A DNA stretch of 32,002 nt from Paenibacillus alvei (lineage in GTDB: Bacteria > Bacillota > Bacilli > Paenibacillales > NBRC-103111): NCBI GenBank assembly GCA_945881905.1, contig CAMCVV010000026.1, forward strand, positions 1 through 32,002. The letters run 5' to 3'. This document shows positions 1-7,937 of this stretch, one piece after another. The notes below the pieces were generated by a model. It was not told the DNA's origin. It saw only the letters and a list, made by a program, of their open reading frames with translations, and ran no database searches. The number at the start of each line of letters is the position of its first letter. Positions within the stretch are counted from its first letter, which is position 1. Made by a program: the position numbers and the translations under genes.

Positions 1-870
1 GATCAAGGGTTCGTCTATCGGATGAACACAGATGGTAGCGAACGAACTGTTTTCATCGAACAAGATGCAATGTTCATTCAAATCATTGAAGATTGGCTGT
101 ACTTTATTGATGCTACGGATAACCAACTCTACAGAATGCGGACAGACGACAAGACGATCGAACGTATAGTTGAAGATCCTGTAAGCTTATACCAGATTGT
201 CGGAACTACGATCTATTATATGGTCGTCAATCATGATTATCACATCAATATCATCAATACAGACGGAACCCATCGTAGGCAGTTCACGAACGATCCAACG
301 AAACATTTTCAAGTCCAGAACAATTGGCTCTACTACCAGAACCTAAGTGACAACAATCGAATATATCGAATACATCTTAAGCTCAATACCAAAGAAATGA
401 TCACGAACGAAAACGCCAATTATATGATTGTTCAAGGGTCGTGGATCTATTATCAAAATCTTAGTGACCAAGGAACATTGTACAAAATAAATATAAATGG
501 ACATGAGAAAACAAAATTAATGTCACATCAAGCCAAGCAAATTCATCTCATTGCAGACTGGGTATATTATGTTTACAAAAACGGGTTAAGTGAAGAACAA
601 CATAAAATCGATACAAAGGGAAGTTATTCCTCAATCATCGTACCCACGGATGCGCAAGAAGATGGAGACTGGATGTATTATGCCAATCAAAGTAATCACG
701 GGTACTTATACAAAATACGTACAGATGGCACATTACGCACACAATTAAATCAAATAGAATCAAGTCAAATTGTGCTAGAAGGAGATTGGTTGCATTTTAT
801 TCAACGAGGAAACGAGGACCAAGAATTCAGAATTCGTAAAGATGGCTCTGAACAACAACCTTTAAATTAG
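1..870 (+). CDS. DUF5050-type beta-propeller repeat protein, C-terminal part (5' end outside window)
   Basis: The reading frame is open from base 1: the codons before the first internal ATG (position 22) read DQGFVYR, which is the end of a repeat, so the gene starts upstream. The visible part of about 289 residues consists of repeats of roughly 40-45 residues built on the pattern W(L/I)YY-N-SD-LYKI-DGT--TQL. This is typical of DUF5050/TolB-like six- or seven-bladed propellers found in Bacillota cell-surface proteins. No enzymatic motif, membrane segment or anchor is visible in this part. The gene ends at a TAA with no clear terminator behind it. Function is unknown; a binding or scaffold role outside the cell is only an inference from the fold. 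Confidence 0.85.
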   Translation, partial: DQGFVYRMNTDGSERTVFIEQDAMFIQIIEDWLYFIDATDNQLYRMRTDDKTIERIVEDPVSLYQIVGTTIYYMVVNHDYHINIINTDGTHRRQFTNDPTKHFQVQNNWLYYQNLSDNNRIYRIHLKLNTKEMITNENANYMIVQGSWIYYQNLSDQGTLYKININGHEKTKLMSHQAKQIHLIADWVYYVYKNGLSEEQHKIDTKGSYSSIIVPTDAQEDGDWMYYANQSNHGYLYKIRTDGTLRTQLNQIESSQIVLEGDWLHFIQRGNEDQEFRIRKDGSEQQPLN

Positions 871-971
871 GTCTTGAATGGACACATCTTGAAGTGATCA
901 CAAGTAAGAGAGACACAATTCTGAAGTTAGCATATATATTTTCATAAATATATACATTTAATAAATATAAG

Positions 972-977
972 TATAAT
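972..977 (+). promoter_or_regulatory. Possible -10 box of the Lgt-like/radical SAM operon
   Basis: A perfect TATAAT lies 36 bases before the ATG at 1013, in a very AT-rich 140-bp spacer. No good -35 hexamer stands 16-18 bases upstream, so the call rests on the -10 box and its position alone. Confidence 0.35.
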
Positions 978-1012
978 ATTTTATATTAATGATATTTATT
1001 AGGAGATATATC

Positions 1013-1813
1013 ATGTCTTTTCCGGTATACATTTATATTGGCTCATTGAAGCTACATCCTCATCTGTTTTTTGAATTCTCAGCTTATTTTATTGGGTTTC
1101 GTTTCTATGTCATGACTAGAAATATGGACAGAATCCCGATGGATAAAATGATCAGTGTACTTGTAGGCGCTATTGCGGGAGCAGCAATAGGGTCGAAGCT
1201 GTTGTATTGGTTTGAAGATCCTCTAATGACAATCATGAGTATAGGTAGGCTATTCCATAATACAACTTGGGTAGATGGCTTAAGTTATTTGATGGGAGGC
1301 AAAACCATAGTCGGTGGGTTGCTAGGAGGATTGATTGGAGTGGAATTGGTTAAAAAAATGATAGGCTGGGCACGTTCCACAGGGGATGATTATGTTCTGC
1401 CATTGATTATCGGCATGGCGATTGGACGTATCGGATGTTTCTTAACCGGGTTACCAGATCATACGTATGGCACACCTACCCATTGGATAACCGGCGTTGA
1501 CTTTGGCGATGGGATTTCGCGACATCCAGCTCAACTATACGAGATCGCTTTTCTATGCTTCTTGGCTGGATTTCTGATTGCTATCAAGAAAGGGCACTTT
1601 GCGTATTTGCTTCATGCGTCTGAAGGAGTCAGGTTTCAGATCTTCATGATCGGTTATTTATCTTTTCGACTGTTTATTGATTTCATCAAACCGACCATTC
1701 ACCCCTATCTGGGACTGAATAATGTACAAGTCGCTTGTATAATGGGATTGCTCTATTATGGAGTAGTCATTTGCCGCTTGACGGCTAAAAAGGAGAAAAT
1801 TACACATGCCTAA
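1013..1813 (+). CDS. Divergent prolipoprotein diacylglyceryl transferase (Lgt)-family membrane protein
   Basis: This is a polytopic membrane protein of 266 residues. Lgt proper moves a diacylglyceryl group from phosphatidylglycerol to the lipobox cysteine of prolipoproteins. Family marks seen here are GGLLGG (residues 101-106), GRIGCFLTG (138-146), HPAQLYE and, near the C-terminus, GYLSFRLFIDFIKP. The Arg of the GRxG motif (E. coli R143) is kept as R139. The essential HGG histidine (E. coli H103) is Val100, within GKTIVGG, so classical Lgt chemistry is doubtful. I chose ATG 1013 over the in-frame ATG at 989 because AGGAGA at 1001-1006 stands 6 bases before it. The 3' end overlaps the next gene by 8 bases, which implies translational coupling. 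Best reading: a paralogue with an altered acceptor or donor, working with the radical SAM enzyme. Confidence 0.8.
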   Translation: MSFPVYIYIGSLKLHPHLFFEFSAYFIGFRFYVMTRNMDRIPMDKMISVLVGAIAGAAIGSKLLYWFEDPLMTIMSIGRLFHNTTWVDGLSYLMGGKTIVGGLLGGLIGVELVKKMIGWARSTGDDYVLPLIIGMAIGRIGCFLTGLPDHTYGTPTHWITGVDFGDGISRHPAQLYEIAFLCFLAGFLIAIKKGHFAYLLHASEGVRFQIFMIGYLSFRLFIDFIKPTIHPYLGLNNVQVACIMGLLYYGVVICRLTAKKEKITHA

Positions 1814-3236
1814 AAATCGTCCGTATTTATTTTATGAACTGACCAATAGCATCTGCTCGAAATGTTATCGGAAAGTTGAGGCTAAAGTCATCATTGAAGA
1901 TGAGTGTGTGTATTTATTAAAACGTTGCTTTACGCATGGACCGGAGAAAGTATTGATTTCCACGGATGTAGATTACTACAAGCTTTGCCGAGAATTTAGT
2001 AAGCCTGCGGAAATGCCGTTGCATTGGAACACACCTATTAAATATGGTTGTCCTTACGATTGCGGATTGTGTCCGGATCATGAGCAACATAGTTGTTTAT
2101 CTTTGATTGAGGTGACGGACCATTGTAATTTACAATGCCCCATTTGCTATGCGGAATCATCTCCCAAACGGGAAAAGTATCGTTCGCTAGAGGAAATCGA
2201 AAGAATGATGGATGCGATCGTAAGGAATGAAGGCGAGCCGGATATTGTACAAATCAGCGGAGGAGAACCGACAACGCATCCTCATTTTTTTGAGATATTG
2301 GACATGGCCAAGCGGAAACCAATTAAACATCTGATGGTCAATACGAATGGGATTATAATCGCTCAGGACCGTAATTTTGCTAAGCGGCTGTCTCAATATT
2401 TGCCTTCGTTTGAAATCTATTTGCAATTTGATAGCTTTGAAGCAGCTACACTTCAGGAACTACGCGGAGCGGATCTGCGTATGATTCGCACTAAGGCATT
2501 GGAGCATCTGAATGAATTTAACATCTCTACAACATTGGTTGTAACATTGAAAAAGGGTTTGAATGACAATGAAGTAGGAAAGATTATCCAATACGGATTA
2601 AAACAGCGAGCTGTTCGTGGCGTTACCTTTCAACCGATTCAAGCTGCAAGTCGACTAGAAGAATATGATCCATCTAAAGACCGCTTGACCTTAAGCGAGG
2701 TTCGCCAGATGATTATTGACCAATCGGAACTATTCAAAGCAGCGGACGTTATTCCTGTGCCATGCCATCCGGATTGTCTAGCAATGGGTTATGCGCTCAA
2801 ACTGGGGGAAAGTGTGATCCCATTGACGAGTATTATTGACCCAGCCATTCTTCTTGAAGGCGGACGCAATACGATTGTATTTGAACAAGACGAGAACTTA
2901 AGATCCCGCATCTTTGAACTCTTTTCTACTAATCATTCTCCCGTTTCCTCCGCATTGTCTTTGAAAAATCTATTATGCTGCTTGCCGCTAGTTTCCGTTC
3001 CCCAATCGATTGGATATGCAAATGTATTTCGTGTCCTGATTATGCAGTTCTTAGATCCATATAACTTTGATGTGCGCTCCGTCAAAAAATCCTGCGTACA
3101 CATCGTTCATCCGGATGGGCGCATTATCCCGTTTGATACCTACAATTTGTTTTATCGCGATGGGAAGGAAGAATTGCTTAAACAATTGAAAGCGGAGCTT
3201 GAACCGCATAATCATATAACGATAAGGAGTGAGTAG
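1806..3236 (+). CDS. Radical SAM enzyme of the MJ0619/Tes (tetraether lipid synthase-like) family
   Basis: This 476-residue protein has the radical SAM cluster motif CxxxCxxC at C107, C111 and C114 (TDHCNLQCPICYAE) and a GGEP SAM-binding motif at 152-155. Before the core lie extra cysteines: C17-C20, C41, then GCPYDCGLC (C82, C86, C89) and C97. This arrangement is characteristic of the archaeal MJ0619/Tes family, where such cysteines bind auxiliary iron-sulfur clusters. Further family-like blocks are FQPIQAASR, PVPCHPDC and a C-terminal CVHIVHPDGRIIPFDTYN. As I recall it, the family has a Cys in that last block where this protein has Asp. Archaeal Tes joins lipid tails through C-C bonds. The bacterial substrate is unknown, but the overlapping Lgt-like gene points to a lipid or lipid-anchor substrate. 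The ATG at 1806 lies inside the upstream gene, preceded by an AAGGAGAAAA site. Confidence 0.85.
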   Translation: MPKNRPYLFYELTNSICSKCYRKVEAKVIIEDECVYLLKRCFTHGPEKVLISTDVDYYKLCREFSKPAEMPLHWNTPIKYGCPYDCGLCPDHEQHSCLSLIEVTDHCNLQCPICYAESSPKREKYRSLEEIERMMDAIVRNEGEPDIVQISGGEPTTHPHFFEILDMAKRKPIKHLMVNTNGIIIAQDRNFAKRLSQYLPSFEIYLQFDSFEAATLQELRGADLRMIRTKALEHLNEFNISTTLVVTLKKGLNDNEVGKIIQYGLKQRAVRGVTFQPIQAASRLEEYDPSKDRLTLSEVRQMIIDQSELFKAADVIPVPCHPDCLAMGYALKLGESVIPLTSIIDPAILLEGGRNTIVFEQDENLRSRIFELFSTNHSPVSSALSLKNLLCCLPLVSVPQSIGYANVFRVLIMQFLDPYNFDVRSVKKSCVHIVHPDGRIIPFDTYNLFYRDGKEELLKQLKAELEPHNHITIRSE

Positions 3237-3240
3237 GAAG

Positions 3241-3474
3241 ATGAAGATTATTGCCGGATTTTTTATAGCTATATTGATAAATATCATATTATTTATTATT
3301 GTTATTTTCATTATTTTCAGCGGAACTGCGATTGTTTCAGGTGCGATTATTCAACTTGTTATTATTGCTTTAATTTGTTTCATTAATTGGAATAATCATA
3401 GGCAGTTGGCACAAGGATTGATTATCGGAGCAAGTATAGTCTTTATGGGTAGTTCGTTATGTTGGGGAATATAA
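3241..3474 (+). CDS. Small membrane protein of the Lgt-like/radical SAM unit
   Basis: This 77-residue, strongly hydrophobic protein has about three membrane segments (residues 3-27, 32-51 and 60-75) separated by a polar WNNHRQ loop. Translation could start at GTG 3229, but that codon lies within the AAGGAG site, so ATG 3241 is preferred. The radical SAM gene stops at 3236, only four bases before this start, so the three genes very probably form one transcript. I do not recognise the family. A membrane partner or scaffold for the two enzymes is an inference from position only. Confidence 0.65.
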   Translation: MKIIAGFFIAILINIILFIIVIFIIFSGTAIVSGAIIQLVIIALICFINWNNHRQLAQGLIIGASIVFMGSSLCWGI

Positions 3475-3513
3475 TTCTTATGATACAGCTATTCAATTCA
3501 AGTGATTACTGAA

Positions 3514-3530
3514 ATCCATCTTCGATGGAT
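3514..3530. repeat. Short perfect hairpin behind the three-gene unit
   Basis: ATCCATC and GATGGAT form a 7-bp stem around a TTC loop, 40 bases after the stop of the small membrane protein. There is no T-tract after it, so it is at best a weak transcript end or mRNA 3' protection element. Confidence 0.35.
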
Positions 3531-3641
3531 CAGATATGGATGGAGTGGAATGTTCTACATATGACATGTCGCTCAAATACTCCTTAAATATTTCTTGTGT
3601 TATTTGTTTCGAAGATAGGCTTTTCGATATGTGTACTAAAA

Positions 3642-3650
3642 TGTTATAAT
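3642..3650 (+). promoter_or_regulatory. Extended -10 promoter of the first ABC-F gene
   Basis: TGTTATAAT is a perfect extended -10 element (TGnTATAAT) 53 bases before the ATG at 3703. The -35 region is poor, as is usual for extended -10 promoters. Confidence 0.6.
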
Positions 3651-3702
3651 AGATGTCGATATCAACAAATCAGAACAATGAGAAGGAGTTTAACATTCGG
3701 AT

Positions 3703-5268
3703 ATGAGTTTGTTAACGGTAGAAGATTTAAGTCACAGCTTCGGAGGGCGTGTACTTTTTAAGAATGTGTCATTTCGATTGCTTGCTGGGGAGCATGTAGG
3801 AATCGTTGGAGCCAATGGTGTAGGCAAATCAACGATGATGAACATATTGACGGGTCAATTATTGAAAGACTCTGGGAAAATCGAATGGACACCTAGAGTT
3901 CATTATGGTTATTTGGATCAGCACACGAAATTAACACCAGGCAAGTCAATACGTCATATTCTTCAAGATGCATTCTTACCCCTCTATGAAGAAGAACGTG
4001 AAATGATGGTAATCTCCGATAAAATGAGTGACGCTTCACCTGAAGAACTAGAGAAATTATTAGAGCAGATGGGTGAGATTCAGGAACGATTAGAAAATAG
4101 TGGTTTCTATATGCTAGATGTGAAAGTCGATGAAATTGCAAATGCACTGGGCTTATCTGCAATTGGCTTAGAGCGGAATGTAGAATCATTAAGCGGTGGA
4201 CAGCGTACCAAAGTATTGCTTGCGAAGCTATTGCTAGAGAAACCAACGGTATTATTATTAGATGAGCCGACGAACTATCTAGACGCGGAGCATATTGATT
4301 GGCTGAGAAATTATCTGAAGGATTATCCGTATGCATTTATATTGATTTCACACGATTCAGATTTCATGAATGATGTCGTCAATGTCGTCTATCATCTCGA
4401 ATTCACTAAATTAAACCGCTATACAGCTAATTATGAAAAGTTCTTACAGATGGCTGAAATGAATAAAACACAACATATTCAAGCTTTTGAGAAACAACAA
4501 GAGTATATTAAGAAACAAGAAGATTTTATTCAACGTAATAAAGCACGTGCTTCGACATCTGGACGTGCAAAGAGCCGCGAGAAGCAGTTAGATCGCATCG
4601 ATCGCATCGATCGTCCCGAAATCGCGATGAAGCCAACTTTTGTATTCAAGGAGTCTCGAGCCAGCAGTCGTATTGTATTCGAAGCAGCAGATATGGTTAT
4701 CGGGTATGATCAGCCGCTGTTGCCCAAAATGAATATGGTTGTAGAGCGTGGAGATAAGATTGCTGTTGTTGGATGTAACGGCGTAGGTAAATCAACTTTG
4801 TTAAAGACGATTCTAGGCGTGATCGAACCTTTAAGTGGCAAGAGCTACCAAGGGGATAACTTATTTTCTGCTTATTTCGAACAAGAGCACAAAGCACAAA
4901 CCGTCACGCCACTCGATGATGTGTGGGCCATGTACTCGCATATGACGCAAGGAGAAGTTCGCAGTGCTCTCGCACGCTGCGGATTAAAGAATGAACACAT
5001 CACTAGACCGTTACAGAAACTAAGCGGTGGCGAGCAAGCAAAGGTAAGATTGTGTAAATTAATGATGAGGGAAAGCAATTGGATTCTTTTCGATGAGCCG
5101 ACGAATCATCTAGATGTCATTGCGAAAGAAGAGTTACGCAAAGCGCTTCAAGCTTATAAAGGGACTGTTGTGCTGGTTTGTCACGAACCGGAGTTCTATC
5201 AGGATTGGGTCACGAAACTGTGGGATGTCGAAGCGTGGTCAAGTCAAAAAGCAAGAATGCAATCGTGA
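3703..5268 (+). CDS. yfmM: ABC-F family ATPase, YfmM-like
   Basis: This soluble protein of 521 residues carries two ABC cassettes and no membrane domain, as in ABC-F translation factors that act at the ribosomal E site. Each half has a Walker A (GANGVGKST and GCNGVGKST), a signature (LSGGQ and LSGGE) and a Walker B with DEPTN (DEPTNYLD and DEPTNHLD). The H-loops are SHD and CHE. A charged linker with a short DRIDRID duplication joins the halves. The N-terminal sequence and length match my memory of Bacillus subtilis YfmM rather than drug-resistance ABC-F proteins. The ATG follows AGAAGGAG and the extended -10 promoter upstream. All catalytic motifs are intact, so it should be active. A role in relieving ribosome stalling is inferred from the family. 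Confidence 0.88.
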   Translation: MSLLTVEDLSHSFGGRVLFKNVSFRLLAGEHVGIVGANGVGKSTMMNILTGQLLKDSGKIEWTPRVHYGYLDQHTKLTPGKSIRHILQDAFLPLYEEEREMMVISDKMSDASPEELEKLLEQMGEIQERLENSGFYMLDVKVDEIANALGLSAIGLERNVESLSGGQRTKVLLAKLLLEKPTVLLLDEPTNYLDAEHIDWLRNYLKDYPYAFILISHDSDFMNDVVNVVYHLEFTKLNRYTANYEKFLQMAEMNKTQHIQAFEKQQEYIKKQEDFIQRNKARASTSGRAKSREKQLDRIDRIDRPEIAMKPTFVFKESRASSRIVFEAADMVIGYDQPLLPKMNMVVERGDKIAVVGCNGVGKSTLLKTILGVIEPLSGKSYQGDNLFSAYFEQEHKAQTVTPLDDVWAMYSHMTQGEVRSALARCGLKNEHITRPLQKLSGGEQAKVRLCKLMMRESNWILFDEPTNHLDVIAKEELRKALQAYKGTVVLVCHEPEFYQDWVTKLWDVEAWSSQKARMQS

Positions 5269-5276
5269 TGATAATC

Positions 5277-5308
5277 CGAAGGCAGTACAGCATCGAAGGC
5301 AGTACAGC
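5277..5308. repeat. Two-copy tandem repeat, period 17
   Basis: CGAAGGCAGTACAGC occurs at 5277-5291 and again at 5294-5308, in the short spacer between the ABC-F and Dabb genes. It is probably a local slippage duplication; no function is evident. Confidence 0.7.
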
Positions 5309-5346
5309 TATACAACTCGTCATACACGTATAAAGGAGATGTGCCC

Positions 5347-5640
5347 ATGGTTACACATGTAGTGTTGTTCAAGCTTGCCGACCGGAGTCCTGCTTCAGTA
5401 GAAGCCGCGAGAAAAGTATTAGTGAATATGGAAGGGAAGATTCCTGTTCTGCGCCACTTGGAAGTTGGCGTGGATGTATTGCATCTCGATCGTTCCTATG
5501 ATATTGCGCTGATTGCTAAGTTCGATCAGATTGCAGATGTGAACGTATATGATGAACATCCCATGCATCAAGAAGTGAAAGCTTATATGAAGTCCGTTAT
5601 AGCTGGAAATTCAATCTGTGTAGATTTCGAGAGTTCATGA
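5347..5640 (+). CDS. Dabb family (stress-responsive alpha/beta barrel) protein
   Basis: This 97-residue protein begins MVTHVVLFKLAD, the characteristic first strand of Dabb (dimeric alpha/beta barrel) proteins. It ends with the usual HPxHQEVKAYM...SICVDFE segment. Such proteins are small cytoplasmic dimers; in bacteria their reaction is mostly unknown. The ATG at 5347 lies 7 bases after AGGAGA and is preferred to the GTG at 5341. It sits between two ABC-F genes on the same strand and may share their transcript. I assign no specific substrate. Confidence 0.85.
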   Translation: MVTHVVLFKLADRSPASVEAARKVLVNMEGKIPVLRHLEVGVDVLHLDRSYDIALIAKFDQIADVNVYDEHPMHQEVKAYMKSVIAGNSICVDFESS

Positions 5641-5690
5641 TTTTCGAAAAAAACAGAAATACATGATGAGAAAGTAGGTTCACCGCGCAT

Positions 5691-7310
5691 ATGATTAGCG
5701 TGAATAATGTGTCGTTACGATATGGCAAGAGAGCGTTGTTCGATGAAGTGAATGTGAAGTTTATTCCTGGGAATTGTTATGGTTTAATTGGAGCGAATGG
5801 CGCAGGAAAGTCGACTTTCTTAAAAATATTATCAGGTGAACTCGAAGCCAATAAAGGTGAAGTCTCGATCACACCTGGTGAACGACTCGCTGTCTTGAAA
5901 CAAAACCAAAATGAATTCGACGATGTAGAAGTATTGAAAACAGTGATGCAAGGACACTCCCGTTTATTTGCAATCATGCAAGAAAAAGATGCCCTCTATG
6001 CAAAAACTGATTTCACAGAAGCAGATGGCTTGAAAGCTGCTGAATTAGAAGGTGAGTTCCAAGATTTAGATGGATGGCAAGCGGAGTCTGACGCTGCAGA
6101 GTTACTGATTGGTTTGGGTATTACTGCACCTCAACATGATGTGTTGATGAAAGAGTTGGACAGTAACGCTAAAGTGAGAGTGCTTTTGGCTCAAGCATTA
6201 TTTGGTAATCCGAATATATTACTTCTCGATGAGCCTACGAATAACTTGGACCTTGACTCTGTAAAGTGGCTAGAGAATTTCTTAGCTCGATTCGAAGGTA
6301 CAGTCATCGTTGTTTCACATGATCGACACTTCTTGAATCAAGTATGTACACATATTGCAGATATTGATTACAGCAAACTACAACTGTATGTCGGGAATTA
6401 TGACTTTTGGTACGAATCAAGTCAACTTGCTATGAAATTAATGCGAGATTCGAATAAAAGAACAGATGAAAAGCGCAAAGAACTCGAAGCGTTCATCGCT
6501 CGATTCAGTGCAAATGCATCGAAGTCTAAGCAAGCCACATCACGAAAAAAACAATTAGAGAAGTTAACGCTTGAAGATATTAAGCCATCCTCTCGGAAAT
6601 ACCCGTTCGTTCATTTCAAATCGGAGCGTGAAGCAGGCAAGCAATTGTTGTCTGTCGAGAAACTCAGCAAAAACAGTGATGATGAAACGCTGCTCAATCA
6701 GATTTCATTTGTGATTAATAAAGGTGACAAGATTGCTTTCGTAGGTTCTCATGGGTTAGCAAAAACAGCATTGTTCAAAATACTCATGAATGAGCTAGAA
6801 CCTGACGAAGGAGCTTTCACTTGGGGAATCACGACGTCACAAGCGTATTTCCCAAAAGACAGCACTTCGTATTTTGACATGGAAATTAACTTGATTGATT
6901 GGCTTCGTCAATATTCCAAAGATCAAGATGAAACATTCATTCGCGGGTTTTTAGGACGTATGCTATTCTCAGGAGAAGAAGCTTTGAAGAAAGCGAATGT
7001 CTTATCCGGAGGAGAAAAAGTCCGCTGCATGCTTTCAAAAATGATGCTGAGTGGATCTAATGTCTTGATATTTGACGAACCGACGAATCATCTTGATTTG
7101 GAATCGATCACTGCGCTCAACAATAGTCTTAGAGATTTCGATGGAACCATTCTCTTCGTTACACATGACCATCAATTCATTCAAACAGTCGCCAATCGTA
7201 TCATGGAAATTACCCCATATGGGGTAATTGATAAAATGACGACGTATGAAGAATATCTCGAAAGTGAAGATGCGAATAAACAACGTGAGGTACACTATAA
7301 TAAAAAATAA
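5691..7310 (+). CDS. ykpA: ABC-F family ATPase, YkpA/YbiT-like, with a degenerate first signature
   Basis: This 539-residue protein has two ABC cassettes. Half one has Walker A GANGAGKST and Walker B LLLDEPTNNLD, but the signature reads LDSNA (residues 156-160) in place of LSGGE. Half two has an unusual Walker A, GSHGLAKT (352-359), where Ala replaces the usual Gly before Lys, a normal LSGGE (438-442) and FDEPTNHLD. Length and blocks such as VGNYDFWYESSQLA and TTSQAYFPKD match the YkpA/YbiT branch. I recall that Firmicute members of this branch often carry a GNE-type first signature, so the change is probably a subfamily trait and not decay. The product should be a cytoplasmic, ribosome-associated ATPase. 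The RBS before ATG 5691 is weak (AGAAAGTAGG). Confidence 0.88.
   Translation: MISVNNVSLRYGKRALFDEVNVKFIPGNCYGLIGANGAGKSTFLKILSGELEANKGEVSITPGERLAVLKQNQNEFDDVEVLKTVMQGHSRLFAIMQEKDALYAKTDFTEADGLKAAELEGEFQDLDGWQAESDAAELLIGLGITAPQHDVLMKELDSNAKVRVLLAQALFGNPNILLLDEPTNNLDLDSVKWLENFLARFEGTVIVVSHDRHFLNQVCTHIADIDYSKLQLYVGNYDFWYESSQLAMKLMRDSNKRTDEKRKELEAFIARFSANASKSKQATSRKKQLEKLTLEDIKPSSRKYPFVHFKSEREAGKQLLSVEKLSKNSDDETLLNQISFVINKGDKIAFVGSHGLAKTALFKILMNELEPDEGAFTWGITTSQAYFPKDSTSYFDMEINLIDWLRQYSKDQDETFIRGFLGRMLFSGEEALKKANVLSGGEKVRCMLSKMMLSGSNVLIFDEPTNHLDLESITALNNSLRDFDGTILFVTHDHQFIQTVANRIMEITPYGVIDKMTTYEEYLESEDANKQREVHYNKK
7209..7228. repeat. 20-bp perfect palindrome inside the ykpA-like gene
   Basis: ATTACCCCATATGGGGTAAT is fully self-complementary and encodes part of the conserved ITPYGVI stretch near the C-terminus of the ABC-F protein. 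It may be coincidence, an mRNA hairpin or a protein-binding dyad. Confidence 0.6.
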
Positions 7311-7333
7311 CGGTGCGCTAGCTGAATTTCATG

Positions 7334-7540
7334 TTAACTTCCGCCTGTACGACGTCGTTGATTATTCGCTTTTTTGGTTTGTTGACTTTTCACAGCGAGT
7401 CCTTTTTGCTGAGCAGATTGTGCATTCTTGTTCAGTGCAGATTGTTCCGCTTTCTTCTGAGCAAGTTTGTTTTTGATTGCTTCAGCTAAACTAACTTTCT
7501 TGATGTTTCCTTCTTCATGTGATTGAGTTTCGTCTGACAT
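7334..7540 (-). CDS. Small basic hypothetical protein, Lys/Gln/Ala-rich
   Basis: This 68-residue protein starts with an acidic MSDETQSHEEG segment. It continues as a probable helix, KVSLAEAIKNKLAQKKAEQ, and ends in a basic tail, TKKANNQRRRTGGS. The ATG at 7540 follows GGGAGGTG on the minus strand; the in-frame GTG at 7549 overlaps that site and is rejected. It converges with the ykpA-like gene, whose stop is 23 bases away. I do not recognise the family. Composition suggests a nucleic-acid-binding or disordered protein, which is inference only. Confidence 0.65.
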   Translation of the reverse strand: MSDETQSHEEGNIKKVSLAEAIKNKLAQKKAEQSALNKNAQSAQQKGLAVKSQQTKKANNQRRRTGGS

Positions 7541-7615
7541 CACATTCACCTCCCTTGTTTCATATATTTTATCACATTTTAGGATTTATGAAATAGTCTA
7601 TCTGGAGGTGGTCGG

Positions 7616-7936
7616 ATGTTACAAGAATGCTCACAAGATCAGATCATTCATCATTTGGCGAATTCCCAGGAACCACTTGCTTTATTTGTATATACACCTT
7701 TTTGTGGTACTTGTAAATTAACAGAGAACATGTTAAATATCATTGTACACTCAAATGATCTAGCGATTGTAAAAAGTAACATCAACTTCATGCCTCTATT
7801 AACGAAACAATGGCACATTCAAAGCGTTCCGTGCATATTGATTGCGCAAGAGGGGAATCTTCTTTCCGTGCTTTATCGTATCAACTCGATCGTCGATCTA
7901 TGGCACTATCTGTTACAGAATGTTGGGAGGAAATAA
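7616..7936 (+). CDS. Thioredoxin-like protein with CGTC active site (YusE-like)
   Basis: This 106-residue cytoplasmic protein has the redox motif CGTC at C30-C33 within VYTPFCGTCK. The cis-proline loop is QSVPC (P72). It has no signal peptide or membrane anchor. The CGTC pair and the length match Bacillus YusE/YdfQ-type thioredoxin-like proteins rather than TrxA (CGPC). The ATG at 7616 follows GGAGGTGG. The next gene, kapB-like, starts one base after its stop, so the two are co-transcribed and probably coupled. It likely acts in dithiol-disulfide exchange; its partner is unknown. Confidence 0.85.
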   Translation: MLQECSQDQIIHHLANSQEPLALFVYTPFCGTCKLTENMLNIIVHSNDLAIVKSNINFMPLLTKQWHIQSVPCILIAQEGNLLSVLYRINSIVDLWHYLLQNVGRK

Positions 7937-7937
7937 G

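Noticed and set aside
3893-4336. A 147-codon open frame on the minus strand
   Set aside because: It lies wholly inside the intact YfmM-like gene, has no ribosome site and no protein-like motif; it is an antisense shadow.
4591-4617. Repeated GATCGCATC units as a regulatory repeat
   Set aside because: They encode the DRIDRID linker of an ABC-F protein in frame; a small coding duplication explains them.
5114-5362. An 82-codon frame overlapping the end of the YfmM-like gene
   Set aside because: It is out of frame with both real neighbours; basic, random-looking composition.
7246-7476. A 76-codon plus-strand frame after the ykpA-like gene
   Set aside because: It runs antisense through the small basic protein gene, which has a strong ribosome site; this frame has none.
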